From Cryptomeria japonica (lineage: Eukaryota > Streptophyta > Pinopsida > Cupressales > Cupressaceae): DNA of 64,000 nucleotides. The stretch's first letter is position 1; the number at the start of each line of letters is the position of its first letter. Below, piece after piece: positions 52,950 to 64,000 of this stretch. A program made the position numbers and the translations under genes. The stretch lies in contig NC_081408.1 of assembly GCF_030272615.1 (NCBI RefSeq), positions 615,474,476 to 615,538,475 on the forward strand. The letters run 5' to 3'. The notes under the pieces are model-generated. The model had not been told where the DNA came from. It searched no databases and was given only the letters and a program-made list of their open reading frames with translations.

Positions 52950-53938
52950 CTATGAAGCAAAGACCACAGCGAGACATGCATGCTCAATTAGTGTGTAGTT
53001 TAGCTCATATCCCACCAATGTGCAACTGATATAGTATATTGCCATTTCTTTGCCCTCAGCAACTTGTTGTGCTAAGAGTGCCCCCAGTGCTATTGAAGTA
53101 GCTAATATGTATAGTAATAGAGGTTGATCTGGAACTGGTGGCATCAAAACTAGTGGATTCAGAAGATAATCTTTGAGTGTCTGGAAAGCTCATTGAAAAT
53201 TATCATCCCATTTGAATTTGATGTTTTTATGTAGCAAGTGCTAAAAAGGATTACACTTATTTGCAAGTTGTGCTATGAATCTTCATATGGACTGGAGTCT
53301 CCCTTGCAAAGATTGAAGTTGACTGATATTTCTTGGTGGTTGCATCTCTAGGATGGCCTTGACTTTTGTTGGATCAGCTTCGATTCCTCTTTTTGATACA
53401 ATGAATCCTAGGAGCTTCCCGAAGGTTACTCCAAAGACACATTTCTTGGGGTTTAATCTTACTTTATACTTTTCCAACCGATCAAAGATGAATAAAAGTA
53501 TGTCCAAATGTGTATCTCTATCTATTGATTTACCCAAGAGGTCATCAACATAATCTTCCATAGCCACGTGCATGAGATCAGAAAGATAGTAGTCATGGAT
53601 CTTTGATATGTAGCGCCTGCATTTTTTAGCCCAAAGGGCATGACATTCCAACAGAAATTTCCCCAAGGACAAGTGAATGCTATTTTGTGCTGATCCTTGG
53701 ATGCAATTTTTATTTGATTATAACTAGAGAATCCATCCATCAAAGATAACAAAGCATGACCTGCAGTGAGATCGACAATTAAGTCAATATTTGGTAATAG
53801 AAAATAGTCCTTAGGACAAGCTTTGTTGATGTCTCTGAAATATATACATATTCTGATACTACGATCTAGTTTACTGACACAGACTAAGTTGGAGATCCAT
53901 TCGGGATAATGAATTGGGCATATGAATCCGACATCCAA
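52950..53938 (-). pseudogene. F reverse transcriptase and RT-linked RNase H
   Basis: Fragments in more than one frame: SLMDGFSSYNQIKIA, FGLKNAGATYQRSM and YVDDLLGKS are RT motifs (active site YVDD); LNPKKCVFGVTFGKLLGF and RNISQLQSLQGRL follow in order. The linked RNase H is recognisable in IYYISCTLVGYELNYT. Stops and frameshifts separate the pieces. Confidence 0.85.
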
Positions 53939-54100
53939 TTATTTCTCAAGCTCTGCTTTGACTAATAATGCCACTTGTGGATGCATCTTTCTTAATTTCT
54001 GTTTCACTGGTTTTGCCCCCGGTTTAACTGTCAAATGATGCATTACCAAATCCGGATCCAATCTAGGCATATCAGCGTATGACCATGCAAAGTTGATTTG

Positions 54101-55405
54101 TCATCTTGTGAAGAAACTTATGAATTTTGACCTTTCTGACTCTGTCAAAGATTGAGCCAGGAATATGTTGTGTGGAACTTCTTCTATGCCAATGTTTGTT
54201 TTGATAGTCTCCTCTACCAACATGGATGACTTTTCCTCATATGATGCTGGGAGAATGTCAATCCTTCCATCTTCGGGTGCCTCAGAGAGGTTTTCGCCCT
54301 TAGAAACGTCCTTTCTTTTTACTTTTTTGGGGTCAGACAGCGCTACAATGTGGTTTTTGCCATAATACCCTTGATTTGTTTTTATTTTTATATTTTTGCG
54401 ACTGGAAGGCCCAGCACCCTCACCAAAATATGCCACGCTATTGAGTTCTATAGTGTATCCCGCTTTATGGTCCCCAGGGGGAAGATCATCTCGTATGCCA
54501 AGATAGTCAATAAAAGATTCATCATTTTGGAATGTGTCAAACTGTGTAGGTCCTTCATGGTCCCAGTCAATAAGTTGGTGGTGAACAAGGGGAAGGCCTT
54601 TGATGTCTTCGAAGTTAGCAGGGCTAAGAGTGAAGATGTAGTTATATTCAGGTATGTTGAGGTAGTTATCAAGGTCATCATTGGCACTCTCCTCATCAGT
54701 CTTGATCATGAATGAATCCAAATTGTCATCAAAAGTAGTGCATTCTGGGACAGGTGTTCTCATTCTATGTGATTTCAACCTGGAACCTAGAGGCAAGGAC
54801 TATTTGGGATCCTCTGAGATTGTTTCTTGACCAACTTTGAATTTTCTATAAAATTCCTCTTCTTCTATGGGTTCACCTGGTTCTCTAAATGTCTCAGTGA
54901 GCTTATAGTCATTGGAGGATTTGTCTAAACCCCATTCCCATTCATTGGAGTTTGTGGAATAGCGATTCTCTTGTTGAATTTTGGCAGCTTTGATTTGTAA
55001 TGCTTCTTCTGTCCTTTGAGTGTGGACCTTGGAAGTCATGAAACCAAGTCCCTTCAAGTGTTCCTTTTTGAATGTCAATTCAGGTTGTAAAGGGTCAATG
55101 ATGCCTTCCTTTCTTAAGCTAAGAGGGCTTTTGTCATCATACCCAAATTTTTGTAGGATCTTGAAACCTTTGCCATACTTTTCACAGGGTATGCTGATGT
55201 GAACTTGTGTATCATTTTCAGGGTCTTTGTAAAGCATTTTGTATAAGTCTTCCTCTTCCAGTTCACCCCATCTTTGAAAGATAGTAGGGTCCCATTTGAG
55301 TATAATGATAGATACCTGCTTATTAGGATGCGGTCTTCCATATTCTTTTAGTGAACACATGACTTGTTGTAAGTACATGGTTTGATTCAAAGTGTATTCA
55401 CCCAT
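54101..55405 (-). pseudogene. F spacer region between protease and RT
   Basis: Two open stretches in minus orientation: 55405-54800 (MGEYTLNQTMYLQQVMCS) and 54796-54101, rich in acidic residues and lacking catalytic motifs. The second ends in an ESERSKFISFF-like segment typical of the region just upstream of RT in Tat elements. Part of the polyprotein rather than separate genes; a stop and short gap separate them. Confidence 0.65.
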
Positions 55406-55444
55406 GCCCTTGTCCTAGAATTTGCCTTTAAGCTCACCTTGTTT

Positions 55445-56101
55445 TTAGGTTGAAGGTTTTAATGATTCAGGATCAATGTATGAAGAAGAAGGGACAACTT
55501 CCCTATTACTTGGAATAATCATCTTAGTTTTTGGTCTCAAGTTATTGTAGTATATTAATGGATTAGGATCACCATTAACTGTTATCTCAACTCCATTGTG
55601 AGAAAACTTAATGCATTGGTGATATGTAGATGGGACTCCCCTCATTTCATGAATCCAAGGACGTCCTAGTAATATATTGTATGTGAGATCTAGGTCTAGG
55701 ACTTGACAAACCATATCCTTCATAACTAGCCCAACTCTGAGAGGTAAGGTGATTGTGCCCTTGGATGAACGTTCTTCATCATCATATGCCTTGATGGTAA
55801 TTTTGTTTGTAGAATTCATAGCTTTATTAGAATATCCCAATTGTTTAATAGTGCTTAATGTACAAATGTTTAGACCTGCTCCTCCATCTATTAGGACTCA
55901 TTTTATTTGATGTTTGTGTATGAAGGATTCAATGTGTAAAGGTGCATTATGTGGCTGACTTACAGAGGCATCATCAGCTTCTGTGAATGTAAGGGAGTGT
56001 GGAAAAGAAAGGTATCCCACCATGGCTTGAAACTGGTCCACATTCAGATCAGTAGGAATAGCAGTGTCTCTCAAAATTTTGGCAAGGATAGCTTTATGCA
56101 T
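55445..56101 (-). pseudogene. F aspartic protease region
   Basis: After an in-frame TGA the minus strand reads VLIDGGAGLNIC near 55860-55895, corresponding to the protease active site (usually D-S/T-G; here D-G-G). It continues with LTYNILLGRPWIHEM, the conserved ILLGRPW block. The preceding ORF (56101-55898) belongs to the same polyprotein. Confidence 0.82.
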
Positions 56102-56155
56102 TGGGGATATGCGTAAGAGCTCAAGGATGGAAATGAGTGCGGGTGTCTTCCCTAA

Positions 56156-58379
56156 CTATTCTACAAGGTCATACTCAGGCTTGGTTGTCAAGGAAGTGAT
56201 ATTTTTAGCTAGAGCACCTTGCAAAGTGAATTTACCTCGATGAGTTGTAACATTACATTCAAAGGTAGGTTCGAAAGAAGATCCAATGCCTTTTAGGACA
56301 ATCTTGGGTCTTTGGGTAGAAGTCTCAGGTGTTTTGTCCTTGATGATAATGGTAGAGACATAATTGTCCATTAAAATGTGATTGATAGTTGAATCATAGT
56401 TATAGGATGCTCTGGTATAGTTGGTTTGGTCATCTGTGGCTATAGCTTTTCCCTTGTCATGTTTTGGGAATGGTTCCTTAAACATTTCATGTTCTTTATT
56501 GGATGAGTGTCCTTCCATCTCAATGTCACCTCTATCAATAAGATCTTGTATGATGTTCTTTAGTCGATGACAATTACCTATTTTATGACCTTTGCTCTTA
56601 TGAAATTCACAATACTCATCATCATTCCACCAATTTGGTTTGACCTTTGGCTCATATGGAGGAAAATCTGGAATTGTGATTATCTTGTTTGCCACTAACT
56701 TTTTGAAAATGGACTCAAGTGGTTCTCCCAATGGAGTGTACTTTCTTCATGATTTGGAAGTTGTTTGAGTATTCACTTGATTGTTTGTAGAGCCAGATCC
56801 AAAAAAAATGATTTTGGGTCGTACTATATTGGCATCCACAACACCATCATTGACTGTGTTCTTGTTTTTATTCCAAAATCTTGGCTTATCTTTTCCTTTA
56901 AAGTCCTCTTTGTTTTCTTTGAATATCTTAATAATTCCTTGTTCAAATATGACTTTTTCTATTGCTAAGCCCTTTTCAATGACGTCCTTGAAGGTGGAAA
57001 AACAAGCTTTTCTTAGATCATAACCAATGTCTTTGTTAACATTCTGGGTGAACATCTCTACCATTTGTTTTTGTGGAATTTCACAAGAGCATCTGCTGGC
57101 TCAATTCCTCCATCTTTGTAAAAATGATGAAAAAGATTCTCCATCCTTTTGTTTGGTGTTGCACAAAGTAGTGACTAATATGTCTATCTCTATGTTGTAT
57201 GAGCAATGTTGGATAAATGCCTCTGCTAAGTCACCCCATGACTTAATACTAGGTGGAAGTTGGGAGAACCATTCCATAGCTTGATCACCTAAGCTTTGTG
57301 GGAATAATCTCATCAAATATGTCTCTGTAGCTACTACCTCAATGCAAGTTGTGAAAAACTGTCTTATGTGTGCCTTAGGATCTCCTTTTCCTCTGTATTT
57401 ATCAAACTTAGGTGTCACAAAGTATGTAGGAAATGGAGGCATTGGAATGCTTTTGTCAAATGGATAAGGACATATGTCTCTCATTGTGTATGTTGGCTTC
57501 AGTGTATTTATGTCCTCCATTTTCTTTTGTAAGTCTTTAATTTGCTGTTCCAAATTGTTCTTAGGTGGAGACCAACTTCTTGGACCACACCCCATGCCTG
57601 AACCACTGGGTGGAGGAGGAGCATGTTGCATATATGGATGATATTGATCATACATATGTTCATATGGAGGAGGTCTATAATGATGCTGCATATATGGACC
57701 ACTTGGTATAGAGTCGTGATGAGGAATGGAATATCTGCTTTGTCCATGTATACCATACTTCACAGGCATGTCATGAGTTTTTTCTAATGTGTTGCCCCCA
57801 AATTTGACACGGGGTTTCCTTGTGTCCAAATTTTGAGCATGCCTTTGGATATCCAATTGCTTTGGTGGTTGATCCTTAGCATTGGTATGTGATTGAGTAT
57901 ATTTTTCTGCATAAGACTTCCATAATGGTCTGCGAAGGTGAGTATCATTTGCTTGACCATGTGTGTGTGGGACCTCTGGTTTTTGAAACAAAGATGATGG
58001 TGATTTAGGCACCATATGTGGTCCTCTATTACCTCCACTATTAGGCCTCCTTTGATCCATGTTGGAGTGAGTTTGTTGCAAAGGTCTATGTTCTATTATT
58101 TGAGACATGTCAAAATCGATTGAAATGGGGATTCATAATGGTGTCTTCCACTTCTTTTGAATGTACTGAAATATTGTCCATATTTTCATTGTGTGTACCA
58201 TTGTTGTTTGTAGTGTCCATGTTCTCAACATTTGGAATGTTTCTATAGGCATCCATGTTAGGTAATGTAGTATGATCAGAATTGAAAAAGATATCATTAT
58301 ATTCATAGGAACTCATGTTTGCGGACTCTTGAGCCTCTTTAATTTCTCTCCTAGATTTTTGGGAACAAGTTTCAACCAT
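56156..58379 (-). pseudogene. F Gag, several broken frames
   Basis: Probable start at 58379 (MVETCSQKS) or 58316 (MSSYEYND); a stop and +1 shift near 58108 lead to the main Gag frame (58108-57101), with the capsid block FDKYRGKGDPKAHIRQFF and WFSQLPPSIKSWGDL. Two more segments follow (57064-56747 and 56731-56156). The last has the Tat-type knuckle YCEFHKSKGHKIGNC and then LKNIIQDLIDRG. A Gag for packaging element RNA, now inactive. Confidence 0.85.
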
Positions 58380-58535
58380 GAACGAGGTATTGACCAAGAT
58401 GTGTGAGACTAGATGAAAATGGAAAAAGTATGGAAGACCAAGAGTTGGATGAAATGTAAATGAATCTGAGGTGTACTTGCAATGTCCAAAGTGTAAGACC
58501 AAGTATGTATGTAGTAGAGTAGGTGTGACTTCCAA

Positions 58536-60585
58536 AGAGAGGATAGTTTCTCTTGATGAGGTAAGTTGACCTTGACTCTAAGTAAGACCAAATGAGACCT
58601 TAGCAAAATGTTGTTGTATGTAATGTGTTGACAAAGTATGATGAGGACAAGCAAGTGACCTTTTGACTCAAGTTTAGACAAATGTGAATGTAATGTAAGG
58701 TGTAAAGTAATGATGGACTTTGTGAGACCCAAAGACATGTTGAATGCTAGATGAAAAACCTAGAGAGATAACCTAGGAAGCTCAATAAGTCTGAAACTGA
58801 CTGTTCTTGTTTGCTGAATTATGAAAGTTTTCAATCATGAACATAGACGTGCCTGTATACTTCACAGACGCGCTTAAAGTACACAGACGTGCTTAAAGTA
58901 CATAGACGCTATTCTGTTAGACACAAACACATTTCTGAGATGTTGGAAATGCAAAGTTTCTCAAAAGACACAGACGTGTTTCTACCCTTCACAGACGCGT
59001 TTACACAACACAGACGCTATTCTGTCTGACACAGATGCATTTCTGCAAACTTTGTGCAATTTTTCCAATCTGTGAAGTTGCTTGTTGTGACCAAATCTGA
59101 ATGTTTGACTATTTTTCATGACAAGAGGACACAATGTTGATGAGGACTCAATGTTTGCAAGTGTTTAGGCTCCAAAATGACTCCAAAAAAAAAAAAGTGT
59201 GTTGTTTGATGTAAAATTGTTTTGCATACACTTGAAGACACAAAAGACACAATGTTTTGATGTTTGGTCTTGAATGTTTGATTGTTCAAAATAAGTCAAG
59301 CACGATTCTTATGGCTGGCCAAGACAATAGTTGTTGATCCCACATGGAGTTTCCGTTGAGGCTATGTTATTCAGAGCAGATACCTAGATGCTTGAACCCA
59401 CTAGCTCCACCCTCGACACTCACTTCTTGGGGCAGCCAAGCATCAGTCCCCATGAAAAACTCCTCGTGGCAAACTTTGTATCTCTACTAAGAACCGTATG
59501 TGTGTGGGCCGCTACCAGAGGTCCGACCTCCTGCCCCAACAACTAGAAGGATTTTGGCTTCTAAAACAAAAAAGTGCTAGTAAGGGCATCTGCTCATGTG
59601 GCCATATATGCGGCACTTTTATCTCTATAAATACAGAAGGCTCCTAGCCAGTAGGGGTTATGCCCTACAAATGATCAAATAAATTTGATCAAACGGGTTT
59701 ATGGGGAGACATAGTGTCGGTATGAACTAATCAACACACATTATCCATAGTTTTCACCATGAGTATAGTTATTTATAGTGGTTTGGAAGAAGATGGCTTT
59801 TCTTTTGCTACCACTTGGGTCGTTCTCTCCTCACTAGTAGTCCTAATGAGCACACGGGGAGACAGGCCCTCTAAAGATTAAACAAAAAGAGCCTATTGCT
59901 CAAGACACAAAAGACAATGGTTCAATTTTAGTGCACCAATTGAAGTGTTTGCTAGGCTATGAAAACAAGGCATACAATAAAGATCAAAAACCCTTTCCAA
60001 GGTCCTGCAACAAAGATCTATTAGTAGTTTGGATTGTTTCAAATAATCACCCCTTCCTGCAAGCACACAAGTTAGGTAAATTTTAGATCCAAAAGACTTT
60101 GTGAAATAGGGGCCTTCGACAAAATAATTTTGCATTCAAGACAAGCTACACCAATTTCGTTAGCTAGATCTGAAGATGTTAGCTCAAAATAAACCAAATC
60201 TGAAATCTGAATGACACAAAACCGAATCAAAGAAAAACCCAAAATGTAACAAATTCACACGGACGCGGTTATCAGAAACACAAATGCTATAAAATTTCAT
60301 AGACGTGCCTAAAGCCAACATAGATGCAGTTCCAGAACACAGACGTGGCTCTTGGATGTAGACGTGCTTGAAAACTCCACAGATGTGACTTTCGGAACCT
60401 GCAGCAAAATAAAATACTGTCAAGGACGCAGACACGAATCTAGATGTCACACACGCGACAAAAAATCAAAAACACGATCTGAAAGTACGCAGATGCAAAA
60501 ATATCAAAATGTTGTCAGAAATGTTAGATCTGCAACTTCAAAACACAAAATCTACAATAAAAGACATTAAATGCAAAAGGGATAA
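58536..60585 (-). other. F 5' leader
   Basis: About 2 kb between primer site and gag without a gene. It contains degenerate ACAGACGTG repeats at 58840-59050 and 60255-60450, and a GC-richer block at 59330-59600 (with GGCTGGCCAAGACAATAG and TTCTTGGGGCAGCCAAGC) that stands out from its surroundings. The rest is AT-rich and unremarkable. Confidence 0.7.
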
Positions 60586-60605
60586 GAGTCCCACCAGGCG
60601 TGCCA
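60586..60605 (-). other. F primer-binding site
   Basis: Three bases inside the 5' LTR the sense strand reads TGGCACGCCTGGTGGGACTC. The position is right for a primer site; I cannot assign the tRNA with certainty. Confidence 0.7.
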
Positions 60606-60608
60606 AAA

Positions 60609-61384
60609 TGTATACGGTGAAAATGGATAACAACAATATTGAAAGACCAAATGAATTCAACCACAAAACCCTAGCCTAACAACAACAAAGATCCACCATA
60701 ACATATGAAGATTACCTAAGACAATGCAAATCAAATGAAATCACAAAGATTATACCATCACATGTCCAATAGGGTTTGGATCCCCATTCTTCCTATCTCC
60801 ATTGATCTTGCTTGATATATTTGCTCTCAGATTTTATATGTGCACAAGAGCTCAACAAAGAACAGAAATGTGGTTGCAAGTAGGATCGCATGTAAAAGGC
60901 GTAGTGTAGTCGAGTGCGCAATTGAGTTAGGGTTGATAATGAAGGAAGCATCTCCTTATATAGAAGACACTATAGAAATGGAGGGATAAGATTAAGAGGT
61001 GTAAAAGATAAATGGTCGGCTATGATTAGAGGGTAGGTAGAAGAAATAAGAAAATAATGAGAGGGTAGGTAGTGTATGAATTAAGAGATGAATGACTTGT
61101 GTCATAGGTGAAAAAGGTTAATGAATTAATTAAATAAAAGAAGATTTATTTAATTAATAGAGGAAGTGGGATCAATTAAATAAATAAGATATTTATTTAA
61201 TTTAGGAAAAGGATAATTTAAATAAATAAATGTATTTATTTAAATGAGAAAATAAGGTTAGAAAAGGATAAATGAATTAATTGAATAAATAAAGATTTAT
61301 TCAATTAATAGAATAATTAGGATTAAATAACTAAATAAATAAAGATATTTATTTAATTAGACTGGACAATTTTAGGTGTCTACA
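60609..61384 (-). repeat. F 5' LTR (right copy)
   Basis: From TGTATACGGTG to GGTGTCTACA on the plus strand, matching 45548-46324 with about 14 substitutions and one base indel. Confidence 0.95.
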
Positions 61385-62092
61385 GGAAGCACCTGACATA
61401 TCCTATTTTTAATCCTAGTAGACCTTCTTTAATTCCTCCTCCTTTAAAGTAAGAGAAGAACCCTATGTCCATTGATCCTAAATGTTCACAACCCTCGAAT
61501 AAAACTAAGCAAAACCGTTGTGCAAGAGTACACCAACAGAGACATTGTGATAAGGCTCGTGAACTTGCTTCTCAACCCATTTCCTTACCGAAGACACCAA
61601 ATGTTGACTTAGTCCCATTTGTCCAGCCTTCACTTAACCTTAGGGAGGAAGCTCAACCTAAAGTACGAAGATTAAAAAATGCTCAAAAAAGATGATGGTT
61701 CATGTTCTATTAGAGATCCTATTTTTATTAATCTTGATGAAGAAATGGATGATAATGTTGTTAATGATGGAAATGTGGATTCTAACCATGAATATGAGAT
61801 TTTTGATGTTGACAATGATTTAACTAAACAATTTTGAAAAGAATTAATCCTAGCTTCTAGTGACAAACAAAGTGACACATCATTAGAGCATGGTCCTTGT
61901 TTGGAACTTGCAATATCTCCATCTATCATTCTTGAAGTTTCTCCTCTTGTATCTTTTCCACCTTCCCAAAACAATGTTCAACAATATTTTGAGGTGAATG
62001 ATTTTCTTGATTACCTTCATTCGTGTCGTAGATTCTTTGTCCTCTCTCGCTTGTTCGTAATGTGTTTCCCCTATGATGTGTTTTTCTATTAG
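61385..62092 (+). pseudogene. G coding fragment, right of F
   Basis: After the GGAAG duplication the frame of 45292-45547 continues (PIFNPSRPSLIPPPLK) to a TAA near 61450. Further codons in the same frame run to 61695 (SIDPKCSQPSNKTKQ, EAQPKVRRLKNAQKR). A shifted frame then reads on with Asp/Glu-rich sequence (INLDEEMDDNVVNDG, YEIFDVDNDLTKQ) to about 62092. Composition and place just upstream of a 3' LTR suggest the end of a retrotransposon polyprotein or an accessory gene. Not recognised. Confidence 0.5.
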
Positions 62093-62890
62093 GTTAGGTT
62101 CTCTTTAGATGACCCTTGTCACTCTATTGGTGTAAGGTAATAAAGAGATTGAATCTATCGTGTCATTCTTCTATTCGTATCTTAATTCATCTATTTGTTG
62201 TCCCTTGTGTTGTCTACTTGGGTATGATGCAAAGCTTTGAGATTTCTTTTGGTCTCTTCCATCATTGACTCAAAAGACACATGTTCTCTTCTTCCATTAT
62301 GCTCGTGGTTCCACTACCTTTGGGGGATGAGGTCGATTCAATACAAATATTTCATGATATAAATTATTTATTGTAAGACCACATTGAACCCAAAATTAGT
62401 GGATCCCCTATCTGTTTAATGTTTTGTGACCAATATCATTTGATTTGTCCTTTCTTAGGGGCATATCATTGTGCTAACGTACTTGTCTTTGTATGCATGC
62501 TACCTTAAAGCAATTTTTATTGGTAAGGCATATGCATTAGCTTTAACATGGGGGCTTATACTCCGCTCAATGTTTTACTTTATGCACACACTATCACATG
62601 TCTTGACACTCAAGTTACTTTGCAAACTGAGCCTTTTGCTTTGTAATTTGTAATTTTTGTTTTTTCATAGTAAGTGAACCTTACTAGGATAGAATTCATG
62701 AATCTCTCTATCTTTCCTTTCTTTTATGATGTCTCTTTTATCTTGATATTGAAGTAGTAAGATCCTCAAGACCCTTGGGGGATTAATGTGTATTGTCTCT
62801 TTAATGTCTTGATGAATGTTTTTAATGCAAACCTTTGTACTTTATCTAGAGTATGCTTAGTTTCATACTCCCACTAAAGTGGGGGATAAA
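62093..62890 (+). other. G 3' non-coding region and polypurine tract
   Basis: About 800 bp with no convincing gene, ending in the purine tract AAAGTGGGGGATAAA (62876-62890) directly before an LTR start. Confidence 0.65.
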
Positions 62891-63721
62891 TGTAGCATCC
62901 TAAATTGTACTCCCTTACAATTTTGTCCTCACTTGGGCCCTCACCTTTGTGTTCATCTCCTAAGGGATGATTGAAGCCTTGATTTTGCTCACACTATGTA
63001 TTCCACTCATATTTTCATAACCAGCATTTCCTTCCCCAATATCTTGGGACCCTGATGTGTAGGATCAAGGCATTGGGCGCTCTAGTCCTCAAGGACTAGG
63101 GCACCTAGTGATTTAGTCCTCTCCAAAAGGGCCTATTTTGGGGCCTTATAATAGTAATGTGATATGAGCAGGAACCTAGATCTCGTGTCGACTCATGTCA
63201 GAGAATTAATTTTTTTTTTGACTAGCATGTGTAAAAGGAGGTATACCCCTCTCATTTTAAAATCAATTCAAATTCATAATCCACTCTTAAGATCCAACAA
63301 ATTCAAGTGAGAAAACAATCAGTCCTCTTTCAAGCATTGGGGCAATAGTAAAGTCAAGAATCAAGCATTAGAGATGACATTCATGTTTTATGTTTTATGA
63401 AGACTATCTACATGAAATACTAATTCCTTGTGAAGACAACCAAAACTTCATTAAAAGGTATATCATTAGTATTTCATACATTTTCAATATTTCTCTCAAA
63501 AGGAAATCATTTCCAATTACAATACTTCATTTACATTTCAATTCTATTTCATGGTTAATTCAAAAACTGAGGTTTGACCTAAGGAAAACTCCTATTCCCA
63601 ACCATTTCCCCTTCTCTGCTATGTGCATGAATAGGTACAAAGCTACAATTTTTAGTATCCATATTATTCGCAGAGATGAACAAGTTCCCTTTTGGATGAT
63701 GAAAAGTTCAGAGGACTAGAG
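62891..63721 (+). repeat. G 3' LTR, first part
   Basis: It begins TGTAGCATCCTAAATTG straight after a polypurine tract. It is interrupted at 63722 by a C-family LTR. No coding sequence seen. The other G LTR is not in the window. Confidence 0.6.
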
Positions 63722-64000
63722 TGTTGGCATTTTTTATGATTGATGTTGTGATTGTCATTGATAGACACACACTTGATTTGAGATCACTTTTTGTATGTAT
63801 GAGTTAAATCTCAACTGGTATTTGTTCCAACCAGTATGATGTATTATAGTCTTTAGAATATCAGTGTTTTGCAAAAAGTGTTTACTGGTCTGAAGCGGTA
63901 TAAAGACCCAAAGCAGTATGAGGATCTCAAGCGGTACGAAGGAACGAAGCGGCATAACTCATATTTCCCAGTCTTCATTTTTTCAAACCGGCAACTGGTA
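63722..64000 (+). mobile_element. Third C-family LTR, truncated by the window end
   Basis: TGTTGGCATTTTTTATG at 63722 and the following ~280 bp match the C LTRs, including the 'ggtatttgttccaaccagta' segment missing from the C 5' copy. The 18-bp AAGCGGTA array starts at 63893, 63911, 63929 and 63947. Whether it is a solo LTR or the start of a full element cannot be seen. Confidence 0.88.

Larger units (their letters stand above)
45548..61384 (-). mobile_element. Element F: decayed Tat-type Ty3/gypsy retrotransposon with antisense PMD gene
   Basis: 15.8 kb with LTRs of 777 and 776 bp, TG...CA ends and GGAAG target duplication (45543-45547 and 61385-61389). In minus order: 5' LTR, primer site, ~2-kb leader, gag, protease, RT, RT-linked RNase H, a second RNase H, integrase, a ~4.2-kb 3' region with a plus-strand Plant Mobile Domain gene remnant, polypurine tract, 3' LTR. 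Domain order is the canonical Tat order. The LTRs differ by about 14 substitutions and one indel by eye, so F is older than D. Coding frames carry many stops. Confidence 0.92.

Overview
The window is plant nuclear DNA made almost wholly of LTR retrotransposons nested inside one another. I found no single-copy host gene, tRNA, rRNA or CRISPR array. Plant origin is shown by a Tat-type Ty3/gypsy element with two RNase H domains, Ty1/copia-type elements primed by initiator tRNA-Met, and a Plant Mobile Domain (PMD) gene fragment. Very long LTRs, deep nesting and low gene density suggest a large genome, possibly a gymnosperm; that last point is a guess. The letters A to I are mine.

Layout, left to right. 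1-2516: long LTR A' (minus), cutting copia element H (2517-5123, minus). 5134-6704: LTR E. 6705-7322: LTR fragment I. 7323-8354: left half of copia-like element B (minus). 8355-43492: gypsy-like element A (plus), inserted into the gag of B with target duplication TCATT; B resumes at 43498 and ends with its 5' LTR (44316-45291). Inside A lie element C (13029-20447, plus, internal genes but no RT or integrase) and element D (22160-42671, minus, 20.5 kb). D inserted into the 3' LTR of A with target duplication GGGGG; the matching unoccupied site survives in the 5' LTR of A at 11974-11978. Right of B is element G (plus; coding pieces at 45292-45547 and 61385-62092, 3' LTR from 62891), itself split by F (45548-61384, minus, decayed Tat element, target duplication GGAAG). 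A further C-family LTR starts at 63722 and runs off the window.

The most interesting object is D. Its two 6,661-bp LTRs differ at about 40 positions by eye (0.6%), so it is the youngest insertion. Each LTR carries on the sense strand a two-gene module of 682 and 531 codons, in one frame and separated only by TAA directly followed by ATG. Upstream of the module are a TATA-like box and four copies of a 50-bp hairpin unit with G-boxes. The internal region encodes gag and a 1916-codon gag-pol whose extra RNase H lies before the RT; in the canonical Tat order, seen in F in this same window, it lies after the RT/RNase H. A segment of the LTR-borne protein resembles the second gene of C, an element of a different superfamily, so an uncharacterised accessory protein family seems to recur in unrelated retrotransposons here.

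All alignments, divergence counts and domain calls were made by eye. Most genes other than those of D are broken by stops or frameshifts and are listed as pseudogenes.
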